Source: Tipula vernalis
Lineage: Eukaryota > Arthropoda > Insecta > Diptera > Tipulidae
NCBI GenBank assembly: GCA_958295665.1
Contig: OY282558.1
Span: forward strand, 115,310,838 to 115,374,837
Reading direction: 5' to 3'
Length of the DNA: 64,000 bases
The notes beneath the pieces were generated by a model. The model ran no database searches and was not told where the DNA came from. It saw only the letters and a list, made by a program, of their open reading frames with translations. A program made the translations under genes and the position numbers. Shown in pieces: positions 1 to 11,551 of this stretch; within the stretch, counting starts at the first letter, position 1; each line of letters starts with the position of its first letter.

Positions 1-104
1 TCACGTAGTCGCGCTTGTAAAGCTGCTTTACTACCATCAGTAGCCAAACCCCGTTTCTCAAGTTCCCTCTTTAATTCTGGAACATTTAATTCGTTGAGAA
101 TCAT
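1..104 (-). CDS. Gag N-terminus of a Gypsy-type LTR retrotransposon (partial, cut by window edge)
   Basis: About 34 codons read on the minus strand from an ATG at 104 and run off the window. They encode a SAP-type motif (LNELNVPELKRELEKRGL, then DGSKAALQARL), a putative DNA-binding helix-extended-loop-helix. The same start of Gag occurs in the element at 39061-42466, where only a few residues differ. The start is fixed by that comparison and by its position about 40 bases downstream of the LTR. The rest of this element lies to the left of the window, so its integrity cannot be judged. Confidence 0.8.
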   Translation of the reverse strand, partial: MILNELNVPELKRELEKRGLATDGSKAALQARLR

Positions 105-146
105 TTTCTTTATCTTATTATTCACAATCCCACCGCTGTCACCAAT

Positions 147-640
147 TGTTACGTTTTTGCCTTGTCAATTAAGGTTCATATCACTGAATTGTAAATAATA
201 CAAAATCAATTTAATTTATCACCAACGAATTTATTTAGTTAACACAAAAATTATTACAACACAGTTTATTAATAATAATTCACAAAATCACTTTATATAA
301 ATTATTCTCAAATTTTACTGTACACTTATAATTTTTATTTCCACTAAAACACTTTTTAAATCACGTTTTAATTCCTTTTTAATCTTCACACTGTCGCTTA
401 CCAAATACTACTAATTCTTACAAGTTTACACTATCGCGTTCCAAATTCGAATAATCCAATTCGATTTTGTTCGCCTTTTTACATACAAAAACCAAACTTC
501 TCAAAAGTTCATGGCTTTTCTAGTTAGAATAGTGTAGAAACATTTAGAACTGTTTTATCAGGGAAAATTCCATTTAGTACAGTAAAACATTGAGCTATTA
601 GTTTAACTTTTTCTATCACATGCTAGGTGTCACCGTCACA
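147..640 (-). repeat. 5' LTR of the left-edge Gypsy element
   Basis: A 494-bp LTR. On the plus strand it begins TGTTACG and ends GTCACA, so on the element strand it runs TGTGAC...GTAACA. It closely resembles the LTRs at 39061-39564 and 41971-42466 and the solo LTR at 43075-43563. The primer-binding region directly inside it (positions 146 downward, minus strand) starts AATTGGTGAC; I could not assign the tRNA. ATAT at 641-644 is the flanking half of the expected 4-bp target duplication. Confidence 0.85.
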
Positions 641-830
641 ATATTTTTTGTGATGTTACGTTCCACTAAAAGGAAATGTGGCAAAACAATCAGAAATAAA
701 GAAAGAAAAATTAAAAGTTTTACTAATATTGGCTTTTATCGAAAATGAATCTCCCAAAATAGGTATAAAAAAATGGCCGACATGTTTTACAATAGAATTT
801 TATGTGCATGTGTAAACCGTCACGAAAAAG

Positions 831-3830
831 GGAGGAGTGCGAACATTCAAAGAGGATAGACGTGTTTTTTTCTGTCCTCTTCAAAAATTTAATTTACTTT
901 TATTTTTATTTTTGTTTTATTTATGTAGTGTTATGTATATATTCTATATACATACGTATAGTATATACATTTTATTAATTATTAATTAATAAAATTAATT
1001 AATTGACATTAATTCAGTTTTTAGTGAAAAAATAATTAAAGTGGTAGTGAAATAATTTAAAGTGTAATTTTGGAAAATGCAATCCACCGGGATGCATTTG
1101 TCAGGCAATATTTTATATTTATAGATAAAGAAATCAAAATTATTGATTTCTTGATCAAGTGCATGATTTAACTTTTATGTGATTGTACAATACATGGATT
1201 TTAATTACTAAAATCTAATAATTGGATCGTAAATTGACATACGTCGTAGTTAATTTCAAATTTGATTTGATTTTTACGCTTATTTGAATGTGTTCTTGTG
1301 TTTTATGTTATGTACAATCGACATAAATACATTCTTGAAGCGTGATACATAACAAAACCAACAAAATGTTTATACAGGCCGTCTCGCTCACTTTTACACA
1401 GATCCTATCAAGGAAATGTACCATATATTATTGGTTTTTGTAACATAATAGTTAAACAACAACAAAAACAGAGAGACATTTTTGTTGGTTTTGGCATAGT
1501 TGTCACAAATATTTTGGTATTGATCCATAGATCAAGAATGTTTGTATGTAGCTATAAGGGTAGTATATAAGAATCTGTTATTTATTTTAGTAGTGATGTG
1601 CAAAATCGATCTTTTTCGTTCTGTTTTGTTTATTTTCTCATATGTTTTTCAACAAAAAAGATCGATTTAGCCCATCACTGTTGCTTTCTTTCCTTGTGTT
1701 TTTTGTATCCATCAAACAACTAGTGTTCTTAATAAAACATGATCTATACAAACACAACGAAAATTTTAGTGTATTCGAATAATTGAGTAAATTTGAGTCG
1801 CATCAGAAACCGCAATATATAATACATACATATGTATAAAATATTATACATATTTAGCTATGATTAAAGATTAATTTTCTTACAGGGTTATTTATTATAA
1901 ACTGCATTAAATTATGTCTAGTTAGTTTTTATTAATATTAATAGTTCAAATTAACTAATTATGTAAATAAATAATTTGGAAATATTATTTTTGAGTCGAA
2001 TTGAGATTTGGTTTGCAACACACAATGACGTATTTATTTATGCATGCCCAATTTTGATTAAACGAATGTGAACAACGTGGAATTATGTAAAGGCAAATTG
2101 TTATGCTAAATGTATTGAACTTAATTAATTAACTTAATGGATCTTTTGAAGTTTAGGTTGCAATTTTTACATACAAACGTCAATTTTACTGAAATGGTAC
2201 ACCGATAAATTTTTAAGAAAATAACGTTTCAGCTTCCTTTCATTGATTTATTATTTTACTTACTTTGCATGCTTGATTTTGCAGGGTAATATGTCCATAA
2301 ACGGAGCCGAAGTTTTATGGGGTATATAAGTATAAATTTCGTAGATTTTGATTTTTGTTTATCTTAATTATGTCAAGATTAGTAAATTAAAACATTAATT
2401 ATAATAATAATTGTTGATGTCCCGATTTAGATTTAAAGAATCCTGAGTTCTGGCATTGGTTTACAGAGAAACGAGTATCTAATCATGTAGTTAAAATGGC
2501 TATCTTGTGCTAACCTGTTTATCATTTATTGTACTAATAATTTGCTATGTATATATTAATCACTTAGGAGTCCCAACTTATAATCATATTCTATTCATCG
2601 GTTTTGGTATGTGTAAATGAGTGTATACGATGTGTGATCGTGAATACTGAAGATCCTGTTATAATAATTATTCATTTAAGTAATAAAATTTGATATTATG
2701 GTGTTTTATTAATTAAATTTAGTTTTCAGAGTCGCCTGGAAATTTTTATATTAAATTTATTTGTTGATTCTTCATATACTTATAATACCTAATTGAATTA
2801 TTGATAAGTCTAGGTGTTGTGGTGCTGTAACATTATCATTTAAATCATTTTATATAAATTTTATAAAATAATTGGATCTATAATTATGTATTTTCTTTTT
2901 CTGGTTCGGTAGGAAATAGATGATTGGTTTTAAGTTAAATTTTATGTTTAAATGGTTTTTAATGTTTATGTTAATCCTTGTTGCAGTACGTAATAATTAA
3001 TTAATTAAATATAAAAGGACTATGAATAAGAAAATAAGTGTTGTTATTTTATATTTTTCTTAAATATTTTAGCAGGTAAATGAATGATAAGCGGACAGGG
3101 GGAAATTACAACATTATTAATAATTTTTTTAAGTCCTGTTATAAATTTAGGGAGTCCTGAGTATCCGACCCTGGATTCCAGAGACATGATCATCTAATAA
3201 TGTAGTTAGATTGTGCTAATCTTTTTATTATGTTGTGTTTTGTTCATTAATGTATTTTAATTAATTTAGTTTAAAGAATATTTAAAGGGATCTCTTCCTT
3301 AATATGTTAATAAATAATCCAATTTTCAGAATATATCATAGTTCCAGAATTAATCATTATTATAGGGATTAAATTAATCCTGAGTTTCAGAATTAAATTT
3401 TAGCTTGAATCAACGCTCCAGGATCAAGAAGTAGTAAATTAGCTGTAGTTTAGAAATTGTGTTGTCCTGTGCTAACTATTTTACTATATAATTACTAACA
3501 ATTTACTAACTATCGGCTATACCTAGGTGTCTGTAACCGGGCCGATTCTGTCACTTCTAACTATCCTATCCTATCCTTCGGTTTTGTTATGTGTGAAAGA
3601 GTGCACGGTGGGACCCGGCCAGGGGTGGACATGATGCTGTCACATTTATGTGATATCGCGAGTGGTTGTGCTCTCCTTGTTGTAATGGTGCTTAGGTATC
3701 TTCAGTAAGGAAAGCATTCACCTGTGTTATAAAGTTGGTGTGACAGTTTAATGACCACATCACTAACACGGGATTTCTTGCTTCATAAGCTTGGCCGTGC
3801 ATTCATATCAATCAATCAATCAATCAATCA
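831..3830 (+). mobile_element. 3.0-kb non-coding retroposon with 23-bp target duplications and AATC-repeat tail
   Basis: The unit is flanked by a perfect 23-bp direct repeat (808-830 and 3831-3853; begins ATGTGTAAAC, ends CACGAAAAAG). It ends at its right side in a (AATC)n tail at about 3808-3830. Long target duplications plus a simple-repeat 3' tail are the hallmark of target-primed reverse transcription by a LINE. No ORF longer than about 60 codons is seen. Internally, three diverged blocks (about 2430-2530, 3150-3240 and 3380-3490) share a theme of a CCTGAGT motif, then a TGTAGTTA-like motif, then TTGTGCTAAC. Its 3' part resembles the 304-bp element at 36061-36364. It is probably a non-autonomous LINE-mobilised element or retrotransposed non-coding RNA. 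The family name is unknown to me. Confidence 0.75.
1592..1679. repeat. 88-bp hairpin MITE nested in the 3-kb retroposon
   Basis: The termini are inverted copies of about 28 bp: AGTGATG...AATCGATCTTTTT on the left, and AAAAAGATCGATTT...CATCACT on the right. The loop between them is T-rich. A second copy with the same arms and loop is at 37316-37404. No transposase is present. The terminal sequence suggests a DNA-transposon-derived miniature element, but no clear target duplication was seen. Confidence 0.65.
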
Positions 3831-3853
3831 ATGTGTAAACCGTCACGAAAAAG

Positions 3854-5080
3854 ATAAAATTAGTTCATGTCTCGGCGACTTCTAATTGGCTATAAGCTCC
3901 CGTCACACGTCGCATATGTAAATCAACCTTGATAATTTGTGTGTGTGTGCTGTTTTTTCAAATAACTGTCAAAAATTAGTACTAAAAAATATTTATCATA
4001 GGTTTCGGACGCAGTCTAAGAACACAATTATTTATTATAAGGGCCTGAGCCCCTGGCGTGTAGAACGGCAAAATAAAAAATGTTTTAAGGTGTTTGTTTA
4101 TTTATTTAGGTACTCTTTCTTCAATAATGTAATCCAGGTTTTCTTTCTTTTTTCGAGTATACCTAAGCGAATGTTAAAGGTGGTATCAATCTGATTTTAG
4201 TACATACGTATTTATTTTTTTTACCAATCATTACAGGCTGCATCCAACTATTGAGTACAATTCAATATGAGCATCCGTGATATTACTGACCTTTTTAACT
4301 GTAAGATTGAAAACGACAGGAAAGATAATCTTCTGCACCTCCTATTGACTTCATCATTATTTGACAGTGACAAAGATAGCGTTGGCGTCCACTATTGGTT
4401 TCACGGTGATAACCTTATCCATAAACAGGCCACAGAGTTTCTCACTCTGGAATCAGTGTGAAGCTCATCGCAATAGTTATTCCATCTTGCGGCATTCCGC
4501 CAGCAGCCCTTATACTCATTCCAGAGTGATACATTCTGTGGCCCTATTTTTCTCAATGCCCGATATACATAAATTCCTATACTCAGTGGAGGATTACAGA
4601 AATTGTTAGATGTTCCCGGCATTCGTTAGAGGTTGCGCGAACGTCTTTTGGATCCGTTTATATGAGTAAAAAGACAACAATAATACTTAACCCTTGAGGG
4701 GAACCGCAAAGCTATGCCTGTGACAGGAAACTGCGCAATTTTCGTCCCTGCCACGTGAATGCCCATTCCCGTCTACTATCAAAATGTGTGTTGGTTGATA
4801 TGTCCTTAGACACAAAATACGTCAGATAAAAATATTAAAATCTTATTGAACGTTACTCCTTGTCGTAAGTAAAATTTTAAAACAGCGTAAACACTTTAAA
4901 ATCCCTTTTGTCGTAAGACATTGTTTCAGTTAGGAAAATTTGTTAATTTGTTAAATGTTTCACCTAAGTAGTCTGTTCAGTCCACCTGTCTCTTAGTACT
5001 GTTTCGCAGAACTTTAAAAACGTTTCAGTTTAGGGGCAGCATTATTAAGGCCAATTAGCCCTAATATATGTATGTGGTAA
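3854..5080. other. Intergenic stretch; one possible small MITE
   Basis: No convincing gene is seen. Short frames around 3937-4609 lack family motifs. The only structure found is an imperfect 30-bp inverted pair at 4428-4543 (GGCCACAGAG... and its complement), which looks like a 116-bp miniature hairpin element. The rest may include the 3' untranslated end of the R1-like remnant to the right. Confidence 0.4.
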
Positions 5081-6435
5081 GCTTCTGTCTACCTAGCCTA
5101 TTAGTTGGATTTTTGTATGAATGTAGCCATTTTCCCATATCCTGTTAGTATTTGCTTAAAGGGTATGTCAACTAGGAGAGCAACAGCGTCGGTTGACACC
5201 GTGCTATATTCCTTTGTGAATCCAAGTAGGATGGCCCTTTGAGCAGTACTAGTCCTGACGCTACAATTAAACCTTCACAAATCACTGCTATTCTCTCTTT
5301 AGTGCACAGAAGAGTTTTTTACCACCTTCTGCTAGCCTCTTGACGTGACAGATGACACCGAGCCTTTTATCAAAATCCACTTCTGCAGCCATTTGACAGT
5401 TTTCAGTATCTTACTTTTCAGGCCATTAACTAACACCAAAGGAGGCTGCCATGAATAGCACCTGGAAAAGTAGCTCTTCAGTTCCTTCAAGCATATCGCT
5501 GTTGAATACTAAATTCCAAAGGTGTGATCCCAAGACAGATACTTGTGTACCATGGGTAGTAACAACAGTTGCAATTCTGCCAGAGAAATAGTTGTTTATT
5601 ACAGAATAAAATTTTGACGGACAATTAATCCTCTTTAACTCCTTCATTATACTTGGCCACTACAGATTATCAAAGGTTCCAGTTACGCCTAGGAAAATAC
5701 ATAAAACATACTTTTGCTCAGACTGTTTAACCATGTTGAGAAGGTCATCATAGCATCATCGGTGGAGCGTCCCCGTCTGAACTCAAAGTAATTTTTTACT
5801 AAATTTACGACTGTAATCAATTTCTCGAGCAGTTTGCCCAAGACTGGTAGCAGCATGATTAGTCTACACGGCTTTGGGTCTTACCTTATGCTTTAGCTTT
5901 TCTTTTGGTAATGACTTTACTATTCTTCCATACCGTAGAAAAGATTCCTTTATTCGGACAGCTTCAGACTCGACCCCGATGTTGTTTAGGTCTAGCGCTT
6001 TACCTCTTTTCATTGATATAAATACCGCCGTTGTTTCATTACTATTAATTTGTTTCATATCGGGTATGACTGTGGCAAATAGTGGCAGTGTGGCAGTAGA
6101 TCTTTGCGTTCGGACAAGTCCTTGTGCAAATGTGTCATTTTCCTCAATATCGCCAGGAACAGGGTGTTAAGCAAGCATTGTTTGGTGTCCTTTCAGCAAT
6201 GGTCGGAGCACCATTCTTACCTACCAAGGTATTAAATACTCTAAAGTTTATAACTTCCCTGTATTGAATTTGTAGATGAATCTCCGAGGGTTCGCCCCTT
6301 TTGCATAATTTCTTTTCTTAGTGTAAATACAATTACTCTGTGATCACCGGTAGTTCAAATTTCTTTTACTCTTTTCAATAGACCACTTGTCGTTAATGTT
6401 AAGTCAATATTCGGTTCTCCATTGTGGCTATATGT
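5080..6435 (-). pseudogene. R1-clade non-LTR retrotransposon remnant (endonuclease end, RT, C-terminal domain)
   Basis: Three blocks lie in the expected 5'-to-3' order on the minus strand, in shifting frames. At about 6430-6240 is an endonuclease C-terminus (EPNIDLTLTT, then TGDHRVIVF). At about 5870-5430 is a reverse transcriptase with LLPVLGKLLEKL, RRGRSTDDAM, FDNLWWPS and VLGSHLWNLVF. At about 5340-5090 is the R1-type post-RT region (STAQRAILLG, then STVSTDAVALL). The DNLWW form of motif A is typical of R1-clade elements. Many stops and frameshifts break the frame and no YADD motif is seen, so it is dead. R1 proper inserts in 28S rDNA; no rDNA flanks this copy, so it is a relative or a displaced fragment. 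Confidence 0.75.
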
Positions 6436-6959
6436 GCTTTGGGCAGCAAAAATAATTCCTTCCGTAATAATGAAAAGACCACTTATGGCTATGATTTTTT
6501 CCACGAAAGCTCCTCTGCCATTTGTGTCATTGTTATGCCATAGCCTCGCCAGTTACCTGAGACCCTGACAAAATCATTAATTTTGTATGATGCCATCCCG
6601 TATGTATTCCCGACGGTTTCTAATAAGGGCACTTCTTGCTTTTGGGAACACTTCTATGATCCAACGTTCTCTTTTGCCATCTTTTGGTTCAGTTTTAAAA
6701 ACGTTTTATTTAACCCCCCTTAATGTTTTTAATCATTTTTTCACCTGCTTCCACGTCAATAATTATTATTCTGCGGGTTCGTTTAGCTGGTAGTGAAGCC
6801 ACCAGTGCGGCAAAGTATTGAAATCCTGTTAAAAATGACCAATAATTTGGTGGGTCCAAAACCACTTTTCTCGACGTTTTGTAAGTCCCTGAGTCTAAAA
6901 ACGCAAAAAAAATGTCCGTCCGTCTGTCTGGATGTCTGTACCCATGGTATCTCGAGAAC
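6436..6959. other. No gene recognised
   Basis: The left part may still be degraded R1-like sequence upstream of the endonuclease block. Frames of 60-100 codons overlap on both strands here without family motifs and look like chance. The right end grades into the satellite array. Confidence 0.3.
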
Positions 6960-7800
6960 GGCTTGTCCGATTTAGAATTTTTTGATTTTTGGATGAATTT
7001 CTGGATGGCCAAGTATGATGGAACTTGCCAATTTATTTCTCAACCAATTATGATCAAATTCGGCTTGTGCATTGGAAATGTGATTCTAAAATGATTTTTG
7101 GATGAAGTTCTGGAATATGGCCTATGAACTTACCTATTTCTCAGCCAATTGTGATGAAATTCGGCTTGTGCATTGAAAATGTGATTCTAAAATGATTTTT
7201 GGCTAAAGTTCTGGAATATGGCCAAGTATGATGGAACTTGCCTATTTCTGAACCAATTGTGATGAGATTCGGCTTGTACAATGGAAATGGAATTTTAAAA
7301 TGATTTTTGGATGAACTTCAGGAATATGGCCAGGTATGATGGAACTTGACTATTTCTCAATCGATTATGATGAAATTCGGCTTGTGATGATTTTTTGATG
7401 AAGTTCTAGAATACGGCTAAGTACGATGGAACTTACCTATTTCTCAACCAATTATGATGAAATTCGACTTGTGCATTAGAAATGGGATTTTAAAATTATT
7501 TTTGGATAAAGTTCTGGAATATGGCCAAGTATGATGGAACTAGTTTATTTCTCAACCGATTATGATGAAATATGACATGTGCGTTGGAAAAGTGATTCTA
7601 AAATGATTTTTCAACCAAGTTCTGGAATATGGCCAAGTATGATGGAACTTGACTATTTCTCAACCGATTAAGATGAAGTTCGATAGGTAGACTATAAGTA
7701 TTGGGATTCTAAAATTATTTTTAGATAAAGTTGTGGAATATGGCCAAGGAGGACGGAACTTTGCTATTCCTTAACTAAGTATAATGAAATTCGAGATTAG
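6960..7800. repeat. Tandem satellite-like array A (~100-115 bp monomers)
   Basis: About seven diverged monomers recur. Each carries, in order, ATTTTTGGATGAAGTTCTGG, AATATGGCCAAGTATGATGG, ATTTCTCAACCAATTATGAT and GAAATTCGGCTTGTGCAT. Spacing between equivalent motifs is roughly 100-110 bp. The reverse complement of the same monomer forms array B at 18175-19090, and two monomers occur near 8790-8970. Such arrays are often internal parts of large DNA transposons or Helitrons. Confidence 0.75.
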
Positions 7801-7997
7801 GAATGAGTATTTTAAATAATATTTCTAATTCCGAAACTCTGTACTACCCTTATTAGTTTCGATTGAGGCGCGTGTCCGCTACGCATTATATTTTTCTAAA
7901 CAAGGCCAAACCTACCGCTTTAACAGCAAATACTCAAAAAACGTAACCCAAAGTTTAAAGCGAAGGATTGGTAAGGAAAGTTTCTAATGTAATTTAT

Positions 7998-8443
7998 ATG
8001 ATTTTAATATGTTCCGAAGATTGTAAGAGAATTTAATCCAGTTTCGAACTGATGAGCTTATGATTATGAAAAAATCAATCTTCTCATCAGGCTGGGGCGA
8101 CTGGACTGATTATACCACAATTTACATTCTATATATACAGAATGTACTGTGCGTTATGTACTAGCGAATCATACTAATACAGATAAATTCTCTTACAATT
8201 TTTTCTTCTTCACGACATTCACACAGCTCTATTTCTGTGTAATCTAATTTTACTTTTTTAATTTTTTTTTTGATTCGCTAGTACATAACGCACAGTACAT
8301 TTTGTATATATAGAAAGTAAATTGTGGTATAATCAGTCCAGTCGCCGCGGCCTGATGAGAAGATTGATTTTTCATAATCATAAGCTCATCAGTTCGAAAC
8401 TGGATTGAATTCTCTTACAATCTTCGGAACATATTAAAATCAT
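7998..8443. repeat. 446-bp foldback with ~170-bp inverted arms
   Basis: The left arm (about 7998-8172) and right arm (about 8271-8443) are near-perfect reverse complements around a loop of about 100 bp. Shared blocks include GAACTGATGAGCTTATGATT, TTTACATTCTATATATA and TAGCGAATCA. A third, single-armed copy lies at about 33293-33495. It has no coding capacity. It could be a MITE or a Foldback-type element, and a transcript across it would form a long hairpin. Confidence 0.75.
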
Positions 8444-8789
8444 AAAAATTAAAAATTAAATAAATAGAATTCTGTCTATTAATCGGTTTCGTTGAATGAT
8501 TGTTCGTAAATACTAATATACTTCTACGTGTTAATAAAAAACACATTTAAAATGATCTAATTACCGGTAGCATATTAGAAATTACATGAATTAATTAAAA
8601 TCCAAAAAGAAATTAAAAAAGTAAAATTTCTAATGTAACTTGAATATTGTTACGGAGATACGCTTGATCATTTAGCAATTGAAATAGTATGTTTAGAGTT
8701 TCTTAAAGAAACCTCAACAGCTGCATGATTCACAGAAACCTAAATAGATATCATTATAGAAGCCATATTGACATATTTCTCACAACCTC

Positions 8790-8970
8790 GCCTAAAAATA
8801 ATTTTTGAATCACTTTTCCTTCTATTCGTTGGAAACGTCAAAATTCGTCGTAATCGGCTAATAGCTAAATTACATTCTTATTGACCATATTACAGAATTA
8901 CGCACATATCAATTTTCATCATAATCGGTTAAGGAATAGCCAAGCTCCATTTTAATCGGCCATTCATATA
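8790..8970. repeat. Two isolated monomers of the array A/B satellite
   Basis: The sequence carries AAAATTCGTCGTAATCGG, GACCATATTACAGAATTACG and CATAATCGGTTAAGGAATAG. These match the monomer of array B at 18175-19090 in the same orientation, and array A in the opposite one. Confidence 0.6.
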
Positions 8971-9039
8971 ATTTGTTAAGGGTTCAATTTGAAACATAAA
9001 AAGTTCAGTTTGAAGTGTAAAAGAATCGATTTGAAGTGT

Positions 9040-9720
9040 AAAACCTGCATGATAGTATAATGGTGTGATGGTATGTTGGTATGATGGTATGTTGGTATGA
9101 TGGTATGATCGTATGGTGGTAAGATGCTATGATGGTATGATGGTATGTTGGTACGATGGTATAATGGTATGATGGTATAACACTATGACGGTATGATCGT
9201 ATCATGGTAAGATGGTATACCATATGTGATATTATGATTGTTTGATGTTATGAAGATATAGTGGTATGATAGATTGATATTATTATGTGATGGTATGATG
9301 ATATGATTGTGTATATGATACAACGTACGATGGTATAACGGTATTTATTACAGAATGATGGTGTGATGATATGAGGGTTTGCTGATATGAAGGTATAATG
9401 GTATGATGATATCATGGTGTATGATGCTATGATTATATGATGGTATGATGGTACGATGGTATGATTATAGAGACGGTATGATGGTACGATGGTATAGTGG
9501 TATGATGGTATGATGGTACGATTTTATGATGATATGAGGGTATGATGGTATGAAAGTGTGGTGGGTTGCTGCTAAGTTATACATCATGGTGTATCGGTGG
9601 GATGGTTCGACGTCATTATGGAACAATGGTTCGATTGTGTGATGGTTTAATGGTATAGTGTCATCATGGAATAATGATATGATGGATTGATTGTTTAACG
9701 TACGTTTTTCGGTATGATGG
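9040..9720. repeat. GATGGTAT-type minisatellite
   Basis: The stretch is built of degenerate 8-9-base units (GATGGTAT, with variants such as GATCGTAT and GTTGGTAT) for nearly 700 bp. The frames that cross it encode low-complexity Tyr/His/Ser/Ile/Pro repeats and are artefacts. The short repeat is probably grown by slippage. Confidence 0.85.
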
Positions 9721-11030
9721 TGAGTAGGGTATGAGTTGAAATTAAGTTCGATTTGAAAGAGAATTTCGGTTAGGGATTAATTTGAGGTCGAGTTTAGGGT
9801 TTAGTGTGAGGTTAGATTGAGTTGAGTTGATACACGCATGTAGCGTACATTTAGGATTTAGTTAGCTTGCATTGCGGCGTGAGTGGTTCGGTTGGGGAAT
9901 TATTTAAGGGTTGATTTGTAGTTAGGGTAAGGGTTGATTTGGTGATTTAATTGATGGCTGGGTTGGCCGTTAATATGGTGATTGCGTTTAGGATTGTGTT
10001 GCGATAGAGATAGAGGTTGAGTTGTAAATTGAGTTGGAGGTTTAGCTGAAGATTGACTTAAGAGGTTCATTTCGGGATTGATTTGGGAGTTGAATTAATC
10101 AAGATTGAAGTTCTGATCACCTTATGAGGTTTCAGTCCTTTATATATTCTCAGTATTCTTCAAAAAGAAGTCTAGATCTCGTTGCAATGTTTGTTTCGAT
10201 AATAAAACTATTCTTTTCGAGCGACATCTTAAATCTATCTTCCACGCTTTCGGTAATAACAAACTCTTAAAGGCATTTTATACATCTATCGAGTATTTCA
10301 ATTAGAGAAAAAGTCCTTGATCTTGACTGTACTTGATCAATTCTTAGTAACGTTATTTGCTCTTTCATGGCCTAACTGGAATTAACACCAAACAAAGAAT
10401 TTCCCAAGGATTTGCCAGAAGATATATTGAGTTGAAAAATAAAAACAAAAACTTTTGTTATGTGAAACTATTGTACACAAAATATACATTGGATCAATTA
10501 AATTATATAATGTTCGAACAATATTATATGAAGGATACTAATAATTAGTACGTGACTTTCATTTAATTTTCAATTATAACTTATTAAGAACTTGATATAA
10601 TACTAATCCCCAGTAATTTTGTTGATTAAGAAACGATGTTTATCTCTGAAGGCTATACATCAATATATGTCATTTGTTATTATAGTTCATGACTGCAATC
10701 ACAAAATCGTGATATGAAAGCACAAAAACCGTGTATACATCAGATGTGTATCAAATCCTCATGTATGGGTGGGTGTAAAATTCTTGTAATTGAAAAATGC
10801 AATTAGATGGTTGAGTGTTATTTTGAAAATTTTAATCTCGTATATTGAATGGATATATAATTTTAAATAAAGTTCATGTTCAGATAATCATTATTATTAC
10901 GGATTAAAATCTAAAACAAAAATTATTCATGTGTGCACCAAAATTTATTTTTTTTTTGTATTATTTCATTTAATGGATATTACGTCCTCTATTACATATT
11001 TAAGTTTGCAGTTTAATGATAAACATCAGC
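9721..11030. other. G/T-rich degenerate repeat, then unremarkable AT-rich sequence
   Basis: From 9721 to about 10110 the sequence is unusually G- and T-rich, with GTTGAGTT, GGTTAGGG and GATTTGGG-like words, as in a decayed minisatellite. From about 10110 to 11030 no coding or repeat structure was recognised. The last bases up to 11030 are the probable 3' untranslated region of the secreted-protein gene, with an AATAAA-like word near 10945. Confidence 0.4.
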
Positions 11031-11551
11031 TTATTTGGTGATTTCCACTTGAATTTCGAAACATGCAGTTCGGCCCTGAAATAAAAATTGTACATATATT
11101 AAGATGAGTTAAATATTATATAAGTTTCTATTGTAAATAAACGAACCCCATTAAATTCAAAGAATAATTTAACAAAAATTTTCCCTTTAGCCATTCCCAT
11201 CATATTCTTATATTTTGCAAGGCTAAACTTTTTATCATCACCTCCACATACTCGGCCCGCTGGAACGGGACAACTTTCGGGAAATGCTAATAAACGAAAT
11301 ACAGCTTTTAATTCATCGTTGGCCGAATCCATTTCTTTGCAGGCATCTTTTGTACCCTCAGCCAATTTTGCACCATTCTTTACAATTTGATAATGTACTT
11401 GGGCCGTTTCAAATTCCAAACTTGTCATGCATCCGTTTACGGTGACATCACATTTTTTGTTCATACTAGCGGTTATATTTTGATCAGCGATAATTACCGC
11501 ATCACTACCGTTACAATTGGTTAAACTTAGTAGATTAAATTTGTAGCCATT
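11031..11551 (-). CDS. Exons 2 and 3 of a small secreted protein, possibly GM2-activator/ML-like
   Basis: I infer exon 2 at 11147-11551 and exon 3 at 11031-11075, both in phase 0. Exon 2 begins after a TACTTTCAG acceptor and encodes about 135 residues. It has spaced cysteines (LTNC, NKKC, NGC, KDAC, FPESCPVPAGRVC) and ends at a GTTCGT donor after a Gly codon. Exon 3 follows TTTTATTTCAG and encodes 14 residues ending CFEIQVEITK before TAA. The layout (NC near the start, CPVPAG with FSLAKYKN in the C-terminal third, and a final CFEI...I strand) resembles GM2-activator/ML lipid-binding proteins such as the insect CheB-like families. That assignment is tentative. The frame also reads through both introns, so an unspliced 169-codon ORF is an alternative. 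The reading frame is intact, unlike all the degraded sequence around it. Confidence 0.6.

Noticed and set aside
3808..3830. CRISPR-like or functional meaning of the ATCA repeats
   Set aside because: They are a simple-repeat tail at the 3' end of a retroposon, matched at the end of the 36061-36364 element.
9005..9223. A 72-codon frame encoding Tyr/His/Ser/Ile/Pro repeats
   Set aside because: It is a translation of the GATGGTAT minisatellite; only repeat structure, no start context or family.
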